Shown here one piece after another: positions 37,090 to 49,200 of a DNA stretch of 64,000 nucleotides. The notes under the pieces were generated by a model. That model was not told where the DNA came from. It worked only from the letters and a program-made list of their open reading frames with translations, and did not search any database. The DNA comes from Tetmemena sp. SeJ-2015 (taxonomy: Eukaryota; Ciliophora; Spirotrichea; Sporadotrichida; Oxytrichidae), in the NCBI GenBank assembly GCA_027382625.1, contig JAJKFJ010023572.1:1-64000 (forward strand), given 5' to 3'. The number at the start of each line of letters is the position of its first letter. The stretch's first letter is position 1. The position numbers and the translations under genes are program-made.

Positions 37090-40000
37090 AGCTGTGTTAT
37101 ATAAATACAAAAGTTTAAAATTTAACCCCTAATTGAATAAAAAATTAATACCCAAATCGGTAATGTTTAAAAATTTAATTGATAGTTTTAATTAAAATGG
37201 ACCCCCTTTAAAACCCAAAAAATAATTAATTTTAAAAATTTTAAAAAAAATGGGTTAATTAATTCTTTAATCCCTTATAATCATTTTGAGTTTTAAAGGA
37301 AATTTCAAAAATAACCTAACCCCTAAAACCGTTTTAAATTTACTTAAGGTAGGATGTAGTCACCCTTTTTCAGTAGTAATAGCCAGTTCTCAACACCCAA
37401 CTCCATCGAAAAAAATTTAAAAATCCCCAGCGCGCACTATGCTCTCGCTTTTGAAAGTTGCAGATGAAAAATTTAAAGGATTTTGCAGCTGTTCCTCATC
37501 GCACTTCTAAAGTTTCAAGATGTGCCATTTTTTAATTTATTGATCCTCAAAACTCTTCCCACTAAGCGCACTTCATTTTTGGAGTGGGCCCCGCGAAGAT
37601 CTTCCATAGATATTTTCCCTTATCTCAAATCTCCCCCGTAGACTGAAAGCAAACATCTTTTGTTGAAATGGCAAAACAAACAAAACTGTGAATCGATTTA
37701 AAGCGCTTATAAAACTTATAAAAATTTAATTATAATAATCTAAAATATATTTACACGTTTGGGGGGTGGGGGAAAGGGGGGGGGGGGAATGGGGTTTGAA
37801 TTTGTATGTCTGACGAAGCTGTTTTTTCACAAAACCCAACTTCATGAAGAAAGTTGGTAAAAAAAAGCAAATAACATAGAAGTTTACGAGTAGAAATAAA
37901 TAAAACTAAAAGTGCTTTACTTGCAGGAATCAGCGAAGACTCAGGCTTAAAAGCTTATGTCCTTCATCCTCTCTCTATCAAAAAAAAGCAGTATGTTGCT
38001 TTCCTTAAGAAGCTCAAAAGGGGAAGATCACAGCCGGTGAGATCGTTCTACTCTTTGGGAAAACCTCAGCTACACAAGAAAAAGGAAGCGAAGAAGGCAT
38101 ACCCTGAGTTGAACACCCTTTTCCGAAATTCCCCCCAATACTCCCAAAAGTTCAACGGCATTGAGTTTTACGGGAAAATTAGTTAAGGGACACAAAAGAA
38201 GCTGCTGCTCAATCACTTGATCATGATTAACTACCCGATACAAAGGTTTTAATAGTGAGTATTTTTTTTAAGGGAGAGTGGAAGAAGAGAAGAAAAAGTT
38301 ATTTGCAAAGATAAGGTAGATTGAATATTTAGGAAAAGTTTTTAAGTTTTAAATTTTAAGGGCTTAAGTCACTTTTGTTTAAATTTTGGGAAAAAGGGGA
38401 ATTCTTAAGGGGGTTCCTTTTTTCCCCTTTCTTTTGGGGGCCAGAGGGACCTAGTTTTCCTCATCTTCAAAACCTGCCCCCGCATTATTGCATCTCGTCG
38501 TCCCAAATTTTTGTATAGTGATAGGGGTTTTGCTCACCTCGATGCTTGTATTTAGCTTCCTTTGCTCTGAATCCCTTTGCTCCCCCCTTTCCATTAAGTA
38601 GTTTGCCAGTCCCGGGTTTTTCTCTACACAGTTAAACTCTAAAATTTTCCAAGAGAAGTGGGATACTTCTGAAGCTGCCCCAACCATTCTTTCGCGATAA
38701 CTATTCCTTGCTTTTTTTGGGTCGTTCTCCTCTAATTTTAAGAATCTTTTCCCTTTGTGTGCATTTTCATGATCTCTTTGGGGGTACCCCGCACAAAAAG
38801 TAGAAAGGGGACCCCAAAAAAAGAACCTTCGTTTTTGGAAAATTGTTTGGGGTTTTTCCTTGTTGGGGAAGGAATAGAGCAACCCCCGGGTCTCCCATCG
38901 CATCGTAAATTACATATTAGTGACTGAAAATCTCAGGATATTTTGGGGGATCCCCATCATTTTGGGACATCGATTTTTTGAGAAAATTCGTAGCAAAACC
39001 CAAGCAGAATGAGAGATAAATATGGAGCTATCTTAAAAAAATAAATAAGAAAGATGAAGAACATCAATAACTGAAATTTTTTGCACTCTGAAAGTTCTCT
39101 TGATCTTGCACCCAGGCAACAGCATAATAATAAAAGTGGCGGGCTCTTTTAAAAATTTAAAATTTTTAATTTTTAAATGGCAACCCAAACCCAGCTAAGG
39201 AAAACAAGTTTTCAACCCTTTGCAAAAAACAAGTAAAAATAAAAGTTCGGAACAGCAAAAAAAAAAAGATGCTGTGTGACTAAGTGCAAGGTAGAGCTCT
39301 CTGAACCAAGAGTTGAGAAGTCGGTGGGGGGTTTTAAAAATATCGACCCGATGCTCCTCTTGTTGCTGTTCCCGGATCAATGAGGAGAAAAAAACTTTTT
39401 GGGAAAGCGAGTAATGGGCAACGACAGTTTGAATATCCTCAAAGCCTCAAGCCAAAGGAAGCCCCCTCAGACAAAACCCAAGATCTATATGAAACATTTG
39501 AAAGTGGACGGGCGCTATCCTTGCTAAAATTGTGAGCAGACATTTCCTCTGCTTTTTCCCCCAAAAACAATGGAGAAGAAGCACATTTGGGTGAAATTTG
39601 TAATTGAGGGTAAAGAAAATTTAAAAAAATGGGCCAGTAAAAGGCAAGCACGATACCTTGACAAGGTTCAACTAAAAAAGGAAGCAAGAGGAGAAGGAAA
39701 AGGAAGATTGGGTTCAGAATCAGAAGCCTTAAATTTTTTGGGGTTCAGGTTTTAAAATTTTAGCTAGCTCAAAGCAAGAGTCCATGCTTGAGAGTTGTAA
39801 CTTTGGGGGGAGTGTGTTTAAAATTACCTCCCCCTTGCTGATTTCGAAGCGAAGAACCCCCAATTTATACAAGAAGAGTATGCTTACAAGATCTTCCCTT
39901 ACGAATACCCTTTTAAAAAAAGGGAAAAGAGGGTCTTGAGTTTGCGAACGAACTGAAGTGTTTTAGAGAAGCGAGGGACAAAAAAAGAAATACGTTCTTC

Positions 40001-40710
40001 ATCTTGCTTGGGGTTCTTTTTCGATCATGATTACATCGCCAAATTTGCCTTCCTAAATGGGAATCCCCTAAGAGAATTTTTCAGCACGAGGCGCAACAAG
40101 TCTAGTTTTCTGCTATTTTTCACTGCCCCGTTAGAGGAGTGATGGGGGTTTCATTTAAGTTGGGATTCGTGCACAGAGATTCAAGCCAGAGAACCCTCAT
40201 GATTTTAAAATTTGAACCAAATCAGAGCAACTGTCAAAGACTTTTAAAAAGAGTTTTAAGAAAGAAAACATTGAGGAAAAATCGGTGCAAGGGAAATGCA
40301 AGGGTACTTCCATAGAGAAAAGACTTGGCTCAACGGGGTTCAGTGGGAGTGGGACATTTTTGGCTATAGTTGCAATCATACTTGAATGCGATTTTGAAAC
40401 CAGAGAAATACTACTATTTAAAGTGAAGATGATGCAATATAATTCGCAACAAGACATTGTAAGATAAAACCCAAGGGATCAGAACCTTTGAAAAAGTTGG
40501 GAAAAAAAAAATAATCAAGCAACCTATTAAACCTAACACTTGGGAAACTGAGATAGAGGAAGCACTTAAAGGTATAAAATTTTAGGAATATGGGAAAAGA
40601 CGTCAAAGGGCACCCTTTCCCAGAAGACTTTAGATTTTTTTTAGGTTTAAAATTTCAAGAATTTTAAAATAAAATTTAAATTTTAAAGAAATTAAAATAA
40701 AACCCTTAAA
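37090..40710. mobile_element. Large insertion with fragmentary coding sequence, unidentified
   Basis: No other kinase copy has this DNA between HATPase and receiver. It is GC-richer and contains broken plus-strand coding runs: GISEDSGLKAYVLHPL (37925-37970) through about 38250; MGNDSLNILKASSQ (39416-) with YPCQNCEQTF, a possible zinc-finger half; FANELKCFREARDKKRNTFF (39940-40010); DYIAKFAFLNGNPL (40025-). Frames change often and homopolymers are inflated, so base quality is suspect. A transposon with several genes is plausible, but I found no terminal repeats and recognise no transposase. Confidence 0.4.
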
Positions 40711-40717
40711 AAATTTT

Positions 40718-41775
40718 TAAATTTTTTATCATTAATTTTTATTTTTTCATTTTAAAATTTAAAGAGAATTTTTTGTGGAATTGAAGTGAATATACAATTA
40801 GGCGCAAAATACATGAGAAATACAAGTTCCATTGGTAGGATTTTCTTTGTTATTTGAGCTTCATCAACCATTGCATCATCGAGTTTTTCAAAGATTTGAG
40901 CTCCCTTAGCAGTTTCTTATCTCATTTTTTGGTCACCTCATTCAATTCTTTTCGAGATATCATATTAGAACCTTTCATGATAGTAAGCGCTTGCTTTCTT
41001 AGCATTCTGATGTCATTTACTCTCTGTTGCACTTGAGGATTCGCAAGGTTTAATTGATTTTCACTTTAAAATGACACCTTTTGTTTAAGTCTGTATATCC
41101 ATTGCTTCCATTAATACTAGCTGGAATTCTAATGAATTTCAAACTCTTAAATTAATAATCAGTTTAAGCTTATAAATTAATTAAGAAAAAGTAAAAGCCA
41201 ATCTCTTTTAATGCAAACTATCTTAATGTTCTTAAATCATGATTTCTCTTAAAACTGATAGTCTTAATGCATTCTTAATTACTCTCTCATCAGTCTTTAT
41301 TCCAGTTTGCTTTTTCTTAATTAATTTATAAGCTTAAACTGATTATTAATTTAAGAGTTTGAAATTCATTAGAATTCCAGCTAGTATTAATGGAAGCAAT
41401 GGATATACAGACTTAAACAAAAGGTGTCATTTTAAAGTGAAAATCAATTAAACCTTGCGAATCCTCAAGTGCAACAGAGAGTAAATGACATCAGAATGCT
41501 AAGAAAGCAAGCGCTTACTATCATGAAAGGTTCTAATATGATATCTCGAAAAGAATTGAATGAGGTGACCAAAAAATGAGATAAGAAACTGCTAAGGGAG
41601 CTCAAATCTTTGAAAAACTCGATGATGCAATGATGGATGAAGCTCAAATAACAAGGAATATCCTACCAGTGGAACGTGTATTTCTCATGCATTTTGCGCC
41701 TAATTGTATATTCACTTCAATTCCAAAAAATTCTCTTTAGCATAAAATGAGAAAAATCATAAGTGATAAAAAATT
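40718..41775. repeat. 1.06-kb foldback element, arms about 470 bp
   Basis: 40718-41194 and 41310-41775 are near-perfect inverted copies around a spacer of about 115 bp. The arms encode nearly the same 60-residue open stretch in opposite directions. It sits just before the receiver block of copy 3. In the other reading direction the arm contains QVQQRVNDIRMLRKQALT followed by an in-frame TGA; not recognised. Confidence 0.8.
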
Positions 41776-42187
41776 ATTATTCATTTTAAGGTCTCCTCTA
41801 CTTATCATTATACTATTAAACTAATTAATTAAGCTTTAGCTCTTGAAGGTTTGCTAAATCAACTTGGATGTAATAATTTTATATTTTGGAGTGACCTAAA
41901 TAACTAAAGCCTTCAATGGAAAGCAAGCTCTTGAAATATTTAACTAGTCCCTGACTTAACTCCCTTAATCAGATCAGTAAAACACGACCTTTTCCCTCGT
42001 AGTCTATAATTAAATTTTAATCCTGGACAACCACATGCCAGTCATGAATGGAATAGATGCGGGAGTCATGATAAGCAATACTATCAAGAATAACAATGTC
42101 AAATGTAAATTATGCCTACTAAGTGGCGATATACATGAGAGCATAGATGAGGAAGTTATGGAGGCTTTTGACTAAATGCTCATGAAA

Positions 42188-42218
42188 ATTTAATTATTTT
42201 TTTACAATTTAATTGAAA
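42188..42218 (+). other. IES in copy 3 at the receiver MKP site, pointer TGAAA
   Basis: TGAAA at 42183-42187 and 42214-42218; excision rebuilds MLMKP. Confidence 0.75.
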
Positions 42219-42263
42219 CCTATTTCCTAAAAAGCTTTGTCAGAGCTAGTCAAGTAATTATGA

Positions 42264-43230
42264 TTTTTAAAAGGATAGCATTCACTCACTCCTATTAAAA
42301 CTGTCTTTTGTAATTTATATTTGTCTTATAACTTAGATTTATAATTATTTCTCTACACTTATACGTTTAAATGTTAAATTTAAGCATTTGTGCTATTTAA
42401 GGTATTTTAAGAAAGTAAAAAGAGATTTCAGAAATCATATAATTCGCAGTAATTTTTCTGCCCGCCTAAACTATAAACTCTTTTCGACTAGTCGTGATAA
42501 TTGCTGTTGCAAGTAATCTCATCTCCTAACTTGTCTTTAGTAGAAATTATGATATGCTTTATAAAAGGGAATAAATTATTTTCAAGAGTGATTGAAATCA
42601 AAATAATTTGTGTTTAATTAATTTATACTTTAAAGATGAGAATTTATACAATGAGATTTATTAAGAAACTCATTTTAGTTTTTAATAGGATTTCGAGCAA
42701 ACTTCATTGAATTTTTTAAAAATTATTTTTTTTCTAAAGCCATCTCTGATTTAAAAAAGTAAAGTAAGAATATAGATCCGAGCATTTCAAAAATAATTTA
42801 GTAGCATTTTTAATAAAAACTTAAAAAGCTGCAAAATTTTTTTAAGATTTATATTGCCCTTGAGACAAGCAATCCCTTTCATGTATTTTGTCAATACTTT
42901 GATCTCCACTCCATAATAGAAAAAGAACAAGAGCAGAATGGAAGATTCTACATTCATTTAACTTAGGTATATTGGTTAAATTTAAAATTATTATCTCTTC
43001 TTTAATTTCTCTGGAAGTTTTCATCAGTTTGTATAAGAAGGATAAATAAAAATAAAGTAAAATTATGATAAAATATATATCTAAAGTCTAATAAAGAGAG
43101 ATTAAAAAATATAGGAAAATAACAGAAAAATCTTAATCATAGAAGAAGGAGGAGGTCTATTTCAATTAAACTATAATTATTTAAACTTTCTAGAGGATAA
43201 AATATTATTAATTGAATTTAAAAATAAATT
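42264..43230. other. Spacer between kinase copies 3 and 4
   Basis: AT-rich; no conserved frame. An AAAGTAAAGTAAG tract near 42760 resembles the SINE-like tail. Confidence 0.4.
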
Positions 43231-46200
43231 ATGACAAAAGCTGTCTCAAACTTTGAACACAAAGTACAGCAATTATAATTTATTATCCAAGTTATTTATT
43301 TATTTGAACTAATTTAATTTCCCTAAGCATTTAAGGTTTGAATTATGGGATCTCATTTGCTATAATGACTTTCGGACATCCTAATAAATGATCCATCAAG
43401 CTGTAAATACACAAAATAAATTATAAATCATTATTTTAGACTTAAAAGTATTTATTCACGTCTTAGTATTTTATATAAATGTAACAGAAGACTCAATTTA
43501 TATATCTTCATTAGTTTCGCAAATAAGTTATAGAATACTACTTTCAAACATTGAAAATTGAATTTTAAAAAAAAAGAGATATAATTTACTTTCTCTTTCC
43601 TTCTTCTTTATTATAGAGATAATAAACTGATTTTATAATCTCTAATCTTAATATATTGTTATTAGTTTTAAGTGTAGAATATTTTAATAGAAGATTTATT
43701 GAAAGATATATTATATTAATAATTTATCATAATTTATATTAATATTTTAATTTTCAAGCTACAGCAATCTGAATTAAGCAGTAAAAGACATTCAAAAAAT
43801 GTGAATCAAGAATTATACGACATAGAGAAAAGCTCGGAATCCTTATAGTTATAAAATAGTAGCAACCTATTAGATGAGTCTACCCTCTAATTTTGATATA
43901 TTCCTTACTAAAATTTTATTTTGCATAGAAAAGCTAATGACAAAGGTCTATTCTAGTACTGAAAAATATTTCCTTTCGCTAAGATTTTAGGACGCTAATC
44001 TGGAAAGAGAGTACTCCAAAAATTTCCACCCTGAGATCATTCGGTAAAATAAATAATTCACATAGCTGTTATATGCTCCTTTATGCAATTTACAAGAAAT
44101 TAGATTTAATCAATTCTTGATAGCTGCATATCTAGTTTATTACTTCTTTATCTCGCCATAAAAGCAATATGCCGATTACTCGTAGCTGCCTCAGATATTT
44201 AGTTTGAATTTATATTCAATGATTTTTTATTAAAATTCCTCAGATTTATATCTTGGCGAGTGTGTGGATTGGGTACCCCTTTGCTTTGCTGGTTGTGTGT
44301 TGGAAGAGTCCTTTTGCAGCTTAATTCTACGGCTATATTCAAATAATTGCTTTTTGCGTAATAAGCTTTGAAGGGGTGATTCGATACCCATTGTTCATGA
44401 GCATATATGACTTATTTATAATTTAAAAGACATAGGGGTGCTCTGCATGATGCTAGTTATAACTTTTATATAATATTGCTTAGATATAAGTCAATTATTG
44501 CTCTGAATAATTCATGTAACATGAGAGTAGAAAAAATATTTGCCTATGATCTATAACTTATTCTAAAGCCTGTCATAAATTTAAGCTTTATTTCTAAGAT
44601 TTTTTTAGCAAAAAAGGTGACTTGCTCTGGAAATTATTGCGCTCTCCATGTAAAAATTTTCTTTATTCAACACTGAAGTTCACCCTCGCGACTTTAAAAT
44701 TCTTGAAATTTTTTTATCTCTTGAGTTATCGTTTATAAACTAAAGTAAAATTTAGGGAATGAAAATAATAATCATTTTCAAAACCAGCACTTATTCAGTA
44801 CTAGTTAAGAGAACGTACTATTATCCTATGTAAGTTAACTATGGTTTTATATATTTGTAGGGATATTTCATTTCAAGTGGGCAACCACTAGATTTAAATT
44901 TTCTTACATTTGCTGGGACCGTTTTCCTTTAATCATTCTGCTTCCAGCTTTAGTTATCGTTTATAATAAACTTTAAATAACAGTGATACATAAAATATCA
45001 ATAAATTAATAAATTTTTAAGAAACTAATATGATAATTAATTATCCAATAAATTCTATGCAATACCAAGCTATCCATTTTTTTTAACTGTTTCGATAACA
45101 TGCAACTGCAAAAAATGGCTTCTCATTACTATCAAAATTATGCAATTAAAGTATTCCAATTTTTGTTATAAATAACTATCGCCTTTTGCATTGTATATAT
45201 TGGATTAAGATAAACACGAATTTAAATTTTCTTTTTATTTAATTTGGTAATTTATAATCCTATTAATATTGCAAGTTTAAGAAACATGGAGTACTAATGA
45301 TAAAAAAGAAACAATTAAAATGCTTTCGCAAGTAATTATTAGCTATCTTGTAGTCTTCACTTTCTTATTTATTTTAAATTATTTCTCCAGATCTTGGGGA
45401 TTGAGAGACAGGCAGCAGTTTTAATAAAAAATAGACCAAATATAGATGGTGAAGTTCTTTAACTCAATTATAAAATCACACCATGATATTATCATAGTCA
45501 CACAAGGAGAAGATGTAATATTTCTGCTTATTAAATATTTTTCGATTTATTTATCAATTCAGTATTAAATTAACCATATTCATGCAAGTATCTTGCATTT
45601 ATATTTTTTAATTAGCAGTTTTTAATTCTTCAATAAAATAATCAAGTATTTTATTTCAATTGATATATAACTTTCATTTATAATTTTGCATTATTTTACA
45701 ACTAACACGTCAAAAAATTACTAGAGATTAATGAAGAGAGCGAAGCAAAAGATATTTCTTCTGGAGTTTAATTTGAGAATTCCAAAATTTAATACAAAAT
45801 CTAGAGAGCTTTGTAATTTATAAAATAAGAGCAAAAAGGAGAGCAAGAGAAATATTAGAATAGTGAGCCTAAATTCTTATATTTATTTATTTCTTTTTCC
45901 AAGGTTCAGCTACGGTTTAAATTTTATTTAATTTAAAAATTAGTTTATGATGATATATTTTTGCTCTGAATTTAATTAAAAAATTGGGGGGGGGACGGAA
46001 GTGCACCTCCCCCCTTTTTATGGTCAAAATAGCCCAAAAATCGTCCGTGTGGGCCCAAAATGGGCCAAAAAATGCCAAAAAATTAAGAGTTTTACCTTCG
46101 AAATTTCCTTGAGGGTCAAATTCATGAATTTCAATTTTTAAAAAAATATTCTTATTTTGATTTAAGTTTCATTTATAATATTTTCATGTTTTGGAACCCA

Positions 46201-49200
46201 TCCCCTTTTTAATGACTGAATAACATTGAACTCCTAATATTCTTCTTCAAAATGTGAGCCTTAAGAATGATTATCAAAAATAGGTGGAATTAGTTCTGAA
46301 ATTTTGAATTCCAAGAAGTTAAATGCTATTATCAAAATGGTAAATAAAGCTTGCTATCTTTTATAAAATAGAATTAGCGAGACCTTCTCTTTTTTTAAAA
46401 TCAGAGTATGAAAAACCCAAAAACTGCAATAGATGAATATCTTGCATTGAACTTAACTTGCCATATTCTTCTTAAGTAAATAAATTCGAGGAAAGATTTC
46501 TCTAAGTTGGAAGGACGTCAAATAATTGCAATATTTATAAATACTCATGGCTGATTTAACTTATATATAGCCTCTATTTGTGGCGAATATTGTAGATTTT
46601 GCTGGTACTATCAAGTATCTGCCTAAATTTGCCCTATATTATTTTAAAACTATTATTTAATGGTAAATTTGACTTGAAACATATTTTGCGAGATTTTTGG
46701 AAAAATTGAAATCATGAAATTTGACCCTCAAAATATTTGAAGTCAAAAACTCTTAATTTTTTGGCAAATTTTTGGCAATTTGGCCTTTTTATGGACAATT
46801 TTTGGCATTTTACCATAAAAAGGGGGGAGGTGCACTTCCGTCCCCCCCCAAAAAATTTTCTGTTTCCTGATCTTAAAATTTTTATAGATCTATTTATACA
46901 TCAAACTGACTTGAATGAGTAGCAGAAAAGTATTTCGGCTCGAGTGTTAAATTTAATACTCTTATCATAGAAAGTTAATAATAGATTATCTTTATGTATA
47001 CTCTAAGTTGCGTTTACAGTTCGCAATACTCCTAATTAAAGTTAAAATACAGGAGCTCAAAATTTGGAATTACTGTTGCGTAAAATGAGGTTCATGCTAA
47101 CTAATTTATTTAGTTTTGATGTGCTTAAAGTTAAAAGCTACTATGGCTTTAGTATTAAAAATATTCAAAAAAATAACAGAATTTAATGACTCTGATTCAA
47201 TGAGTTTTTAAGACCTTTCCCATGAGCCAAAAAGACAATCTTTTTTAAATTTAGATAATTCTGAATGCAATAGTAAGTGAATGAGTGCGATATTTTTAGT
47301 AGGATGCTGTTATCTTTGTTCTTAATAAGTTTGATTCAGGTTTTTAAAATCGAATATAGATTTTAAATTCTTCCTTGACAAGATTTGAACAATATTTAAT
47401 AAGTTAAAAATGGTAACTTCTAAAATTAGAATAACGAGAGGGATATTTCTGAGAATATTTAAAATGGATTATATACAGCTTGGGATTATGTCAAATCTTC
47501 AACTTTAGTTGGCTAATCACTTGATGAAAACTTAAACGGAATCATTAAAATTAAGATGATATTTTTTTTTTTTTAAATTAGTAGATATGGTAGATATTTA
47601 TCTTTTATTGCATTTTAATTATTTAAAAATGCTTCATTTTAGCGATGAAAATTATTTAGGAAATATTTTACCGGATTCGATATCTTTTTGCATTATCAGA
47701 ATATCTAAATATACTAGATAGAAGGACTTCTTAATATTAACTAAATTTTTAGGCATTTTTAAAGATGATTAATTCCAAAATTTTATTCTTTTTTTTAAAA
47801 AAAATAATCCCTTTCTATTCAGACAATAAAGAAAAACAAAGCTATTTTCTTTTTCATATAAATTACAGTTTAATTTATTAATATATATGGAATATCCTAA
47901 AGTAGAATAAATAATTACCTTAAAATTCCTGTAAATAGTTCGCATTTTATTTATTTAGAGAGTTATTATTTTTAATGTTAAAAACATAGCAAATCCCAAA
48001 ATAACTTTCTAAGATATAAAATCTAACAGCTAATATTTAGAGTATACAATTTAAGATTATTAAAAAAATGATTTTAAAAAAAGCCCTTTCAAAAAAAAAA
48101 GCTTTTGCTAAAGCCGCACATGAATTCAAAAACCCCTTTTAAAAATGAAATTATTTTAAATTATAAAAATGCAATAACAAACTCCTCTCTCTATTAAAAG
48201 AGAGAGCCCAGTGAATTCAATGATCAGTATTTGAATGTGCCTTACTAGTTCAAAGCTATGACCACCTTATAAAGACATTTTGGATTAAAGCCCAAATTGA
48301 AGCAAATAGTTTGTCTTGAACTTAGAGCCTACCCCTAAAGAAATATTTTCGAGTGAAGGATTTACTCCAATTTGCAGATTTTTTTTTAAACTTAAAGAAA
48401 AACCTGAAATAGAAATTGAGGGGAGAGAGATTTCCCCGAAGTAAAAATTACGATTAAATAAGATTAAATTTAATTAAAGAAAGCGACATTCATAAGGTCA
48501 TCTGAATTAAATTACTTCCTATAAAGTTAATATTCAAATTGATTTATATAAAATGAAAGAAAAGCAGAAGGAAGTGCGATTGGACTTTGCCTTCTATTAA
48601 AAATCCTCTAAATTTATGGTAAGTACGAGAATCAAGTAAACCTTTTTTATTTTATTTGCTTTGAGATATTATTTAAGTTTAGCGATAAAATATTTATTTC
48701 TGACCATAACTTAAATAAAAATAGGTAAGGATATTTATTGCTGAAAAAGAGAGCTTGATTCCAAAAGTTGAATCGAGAATTCATTTAAGCCAAAAAAAAA
48801 GTCTTGTTACAGAAGAAAAAGGAGGATGGAATTTGAGAAATATTTGCGAATGAATCTAAAGGTAACTTTTCTATCACTTAAAGCCAATTATTAAGAGAAA
48901 AAGCCTTAAGAATTATTTGAATGTGAGAATATAAAGAGTCATTTCTAAAGAAATTGGGAAATCAAAGAAAAGAAGGGCCAATTTAAGATTATAGCTGATC
49001 AATCAATTTGTAAAAATATTGCAAGTACAAAGATCTTAAAGATTTTTTATTTTTATAAAAAGCTTTCTCGATAATGCAATCGTATTCTTCATATAATAAC
49101 AGACTCAAACAGACTTAGATAAATTCTCATAAACTTACTTTCAAACTCTATAAAATATACTAATGAAGGGTTTGTTAAAATTTACGCTAAAAGTAATCTC

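Larger units (their letters stand above)
31200..42263 (+). pseudogene. Hybrid histidine kinase, copy 3 of 5, probably decayed
   Basis: Start ATG 31200-31202; TGA 42261-42263. Membrane region 31600-32780, PAS-like 33440-34200, HisKA 35280-35400, HATPase 35720-36100 (DSGVGIE, GCGLGLTIVK) and a separate receiver block 41830-42260 (LDNHMPVMNG, KP). Two defects stand out. The H-box reads GCTAAGCCGCAC where other copies have GCTCAAGCCGCAC, one base lost, shifting the phospho-His out of frame. The GCTGACGACGAT encoding the receiver acidic pocket is missing near 36665, together with the right-hand AGC pointer, so that junction could not be rebuilt like its paralogues. About 4.7 kb of insertions separate kinase and receiver. 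Errors in the read cannot be excluded. Confidence 0.65.

Noticed and set aside
38451..38903. 150-residue minus-strand ORF
   Set aside because: Lies in a poorly called GC-rich insertion; no motif, low complexity, and plus-strand coding runs flank it, so it is likely a shadow.
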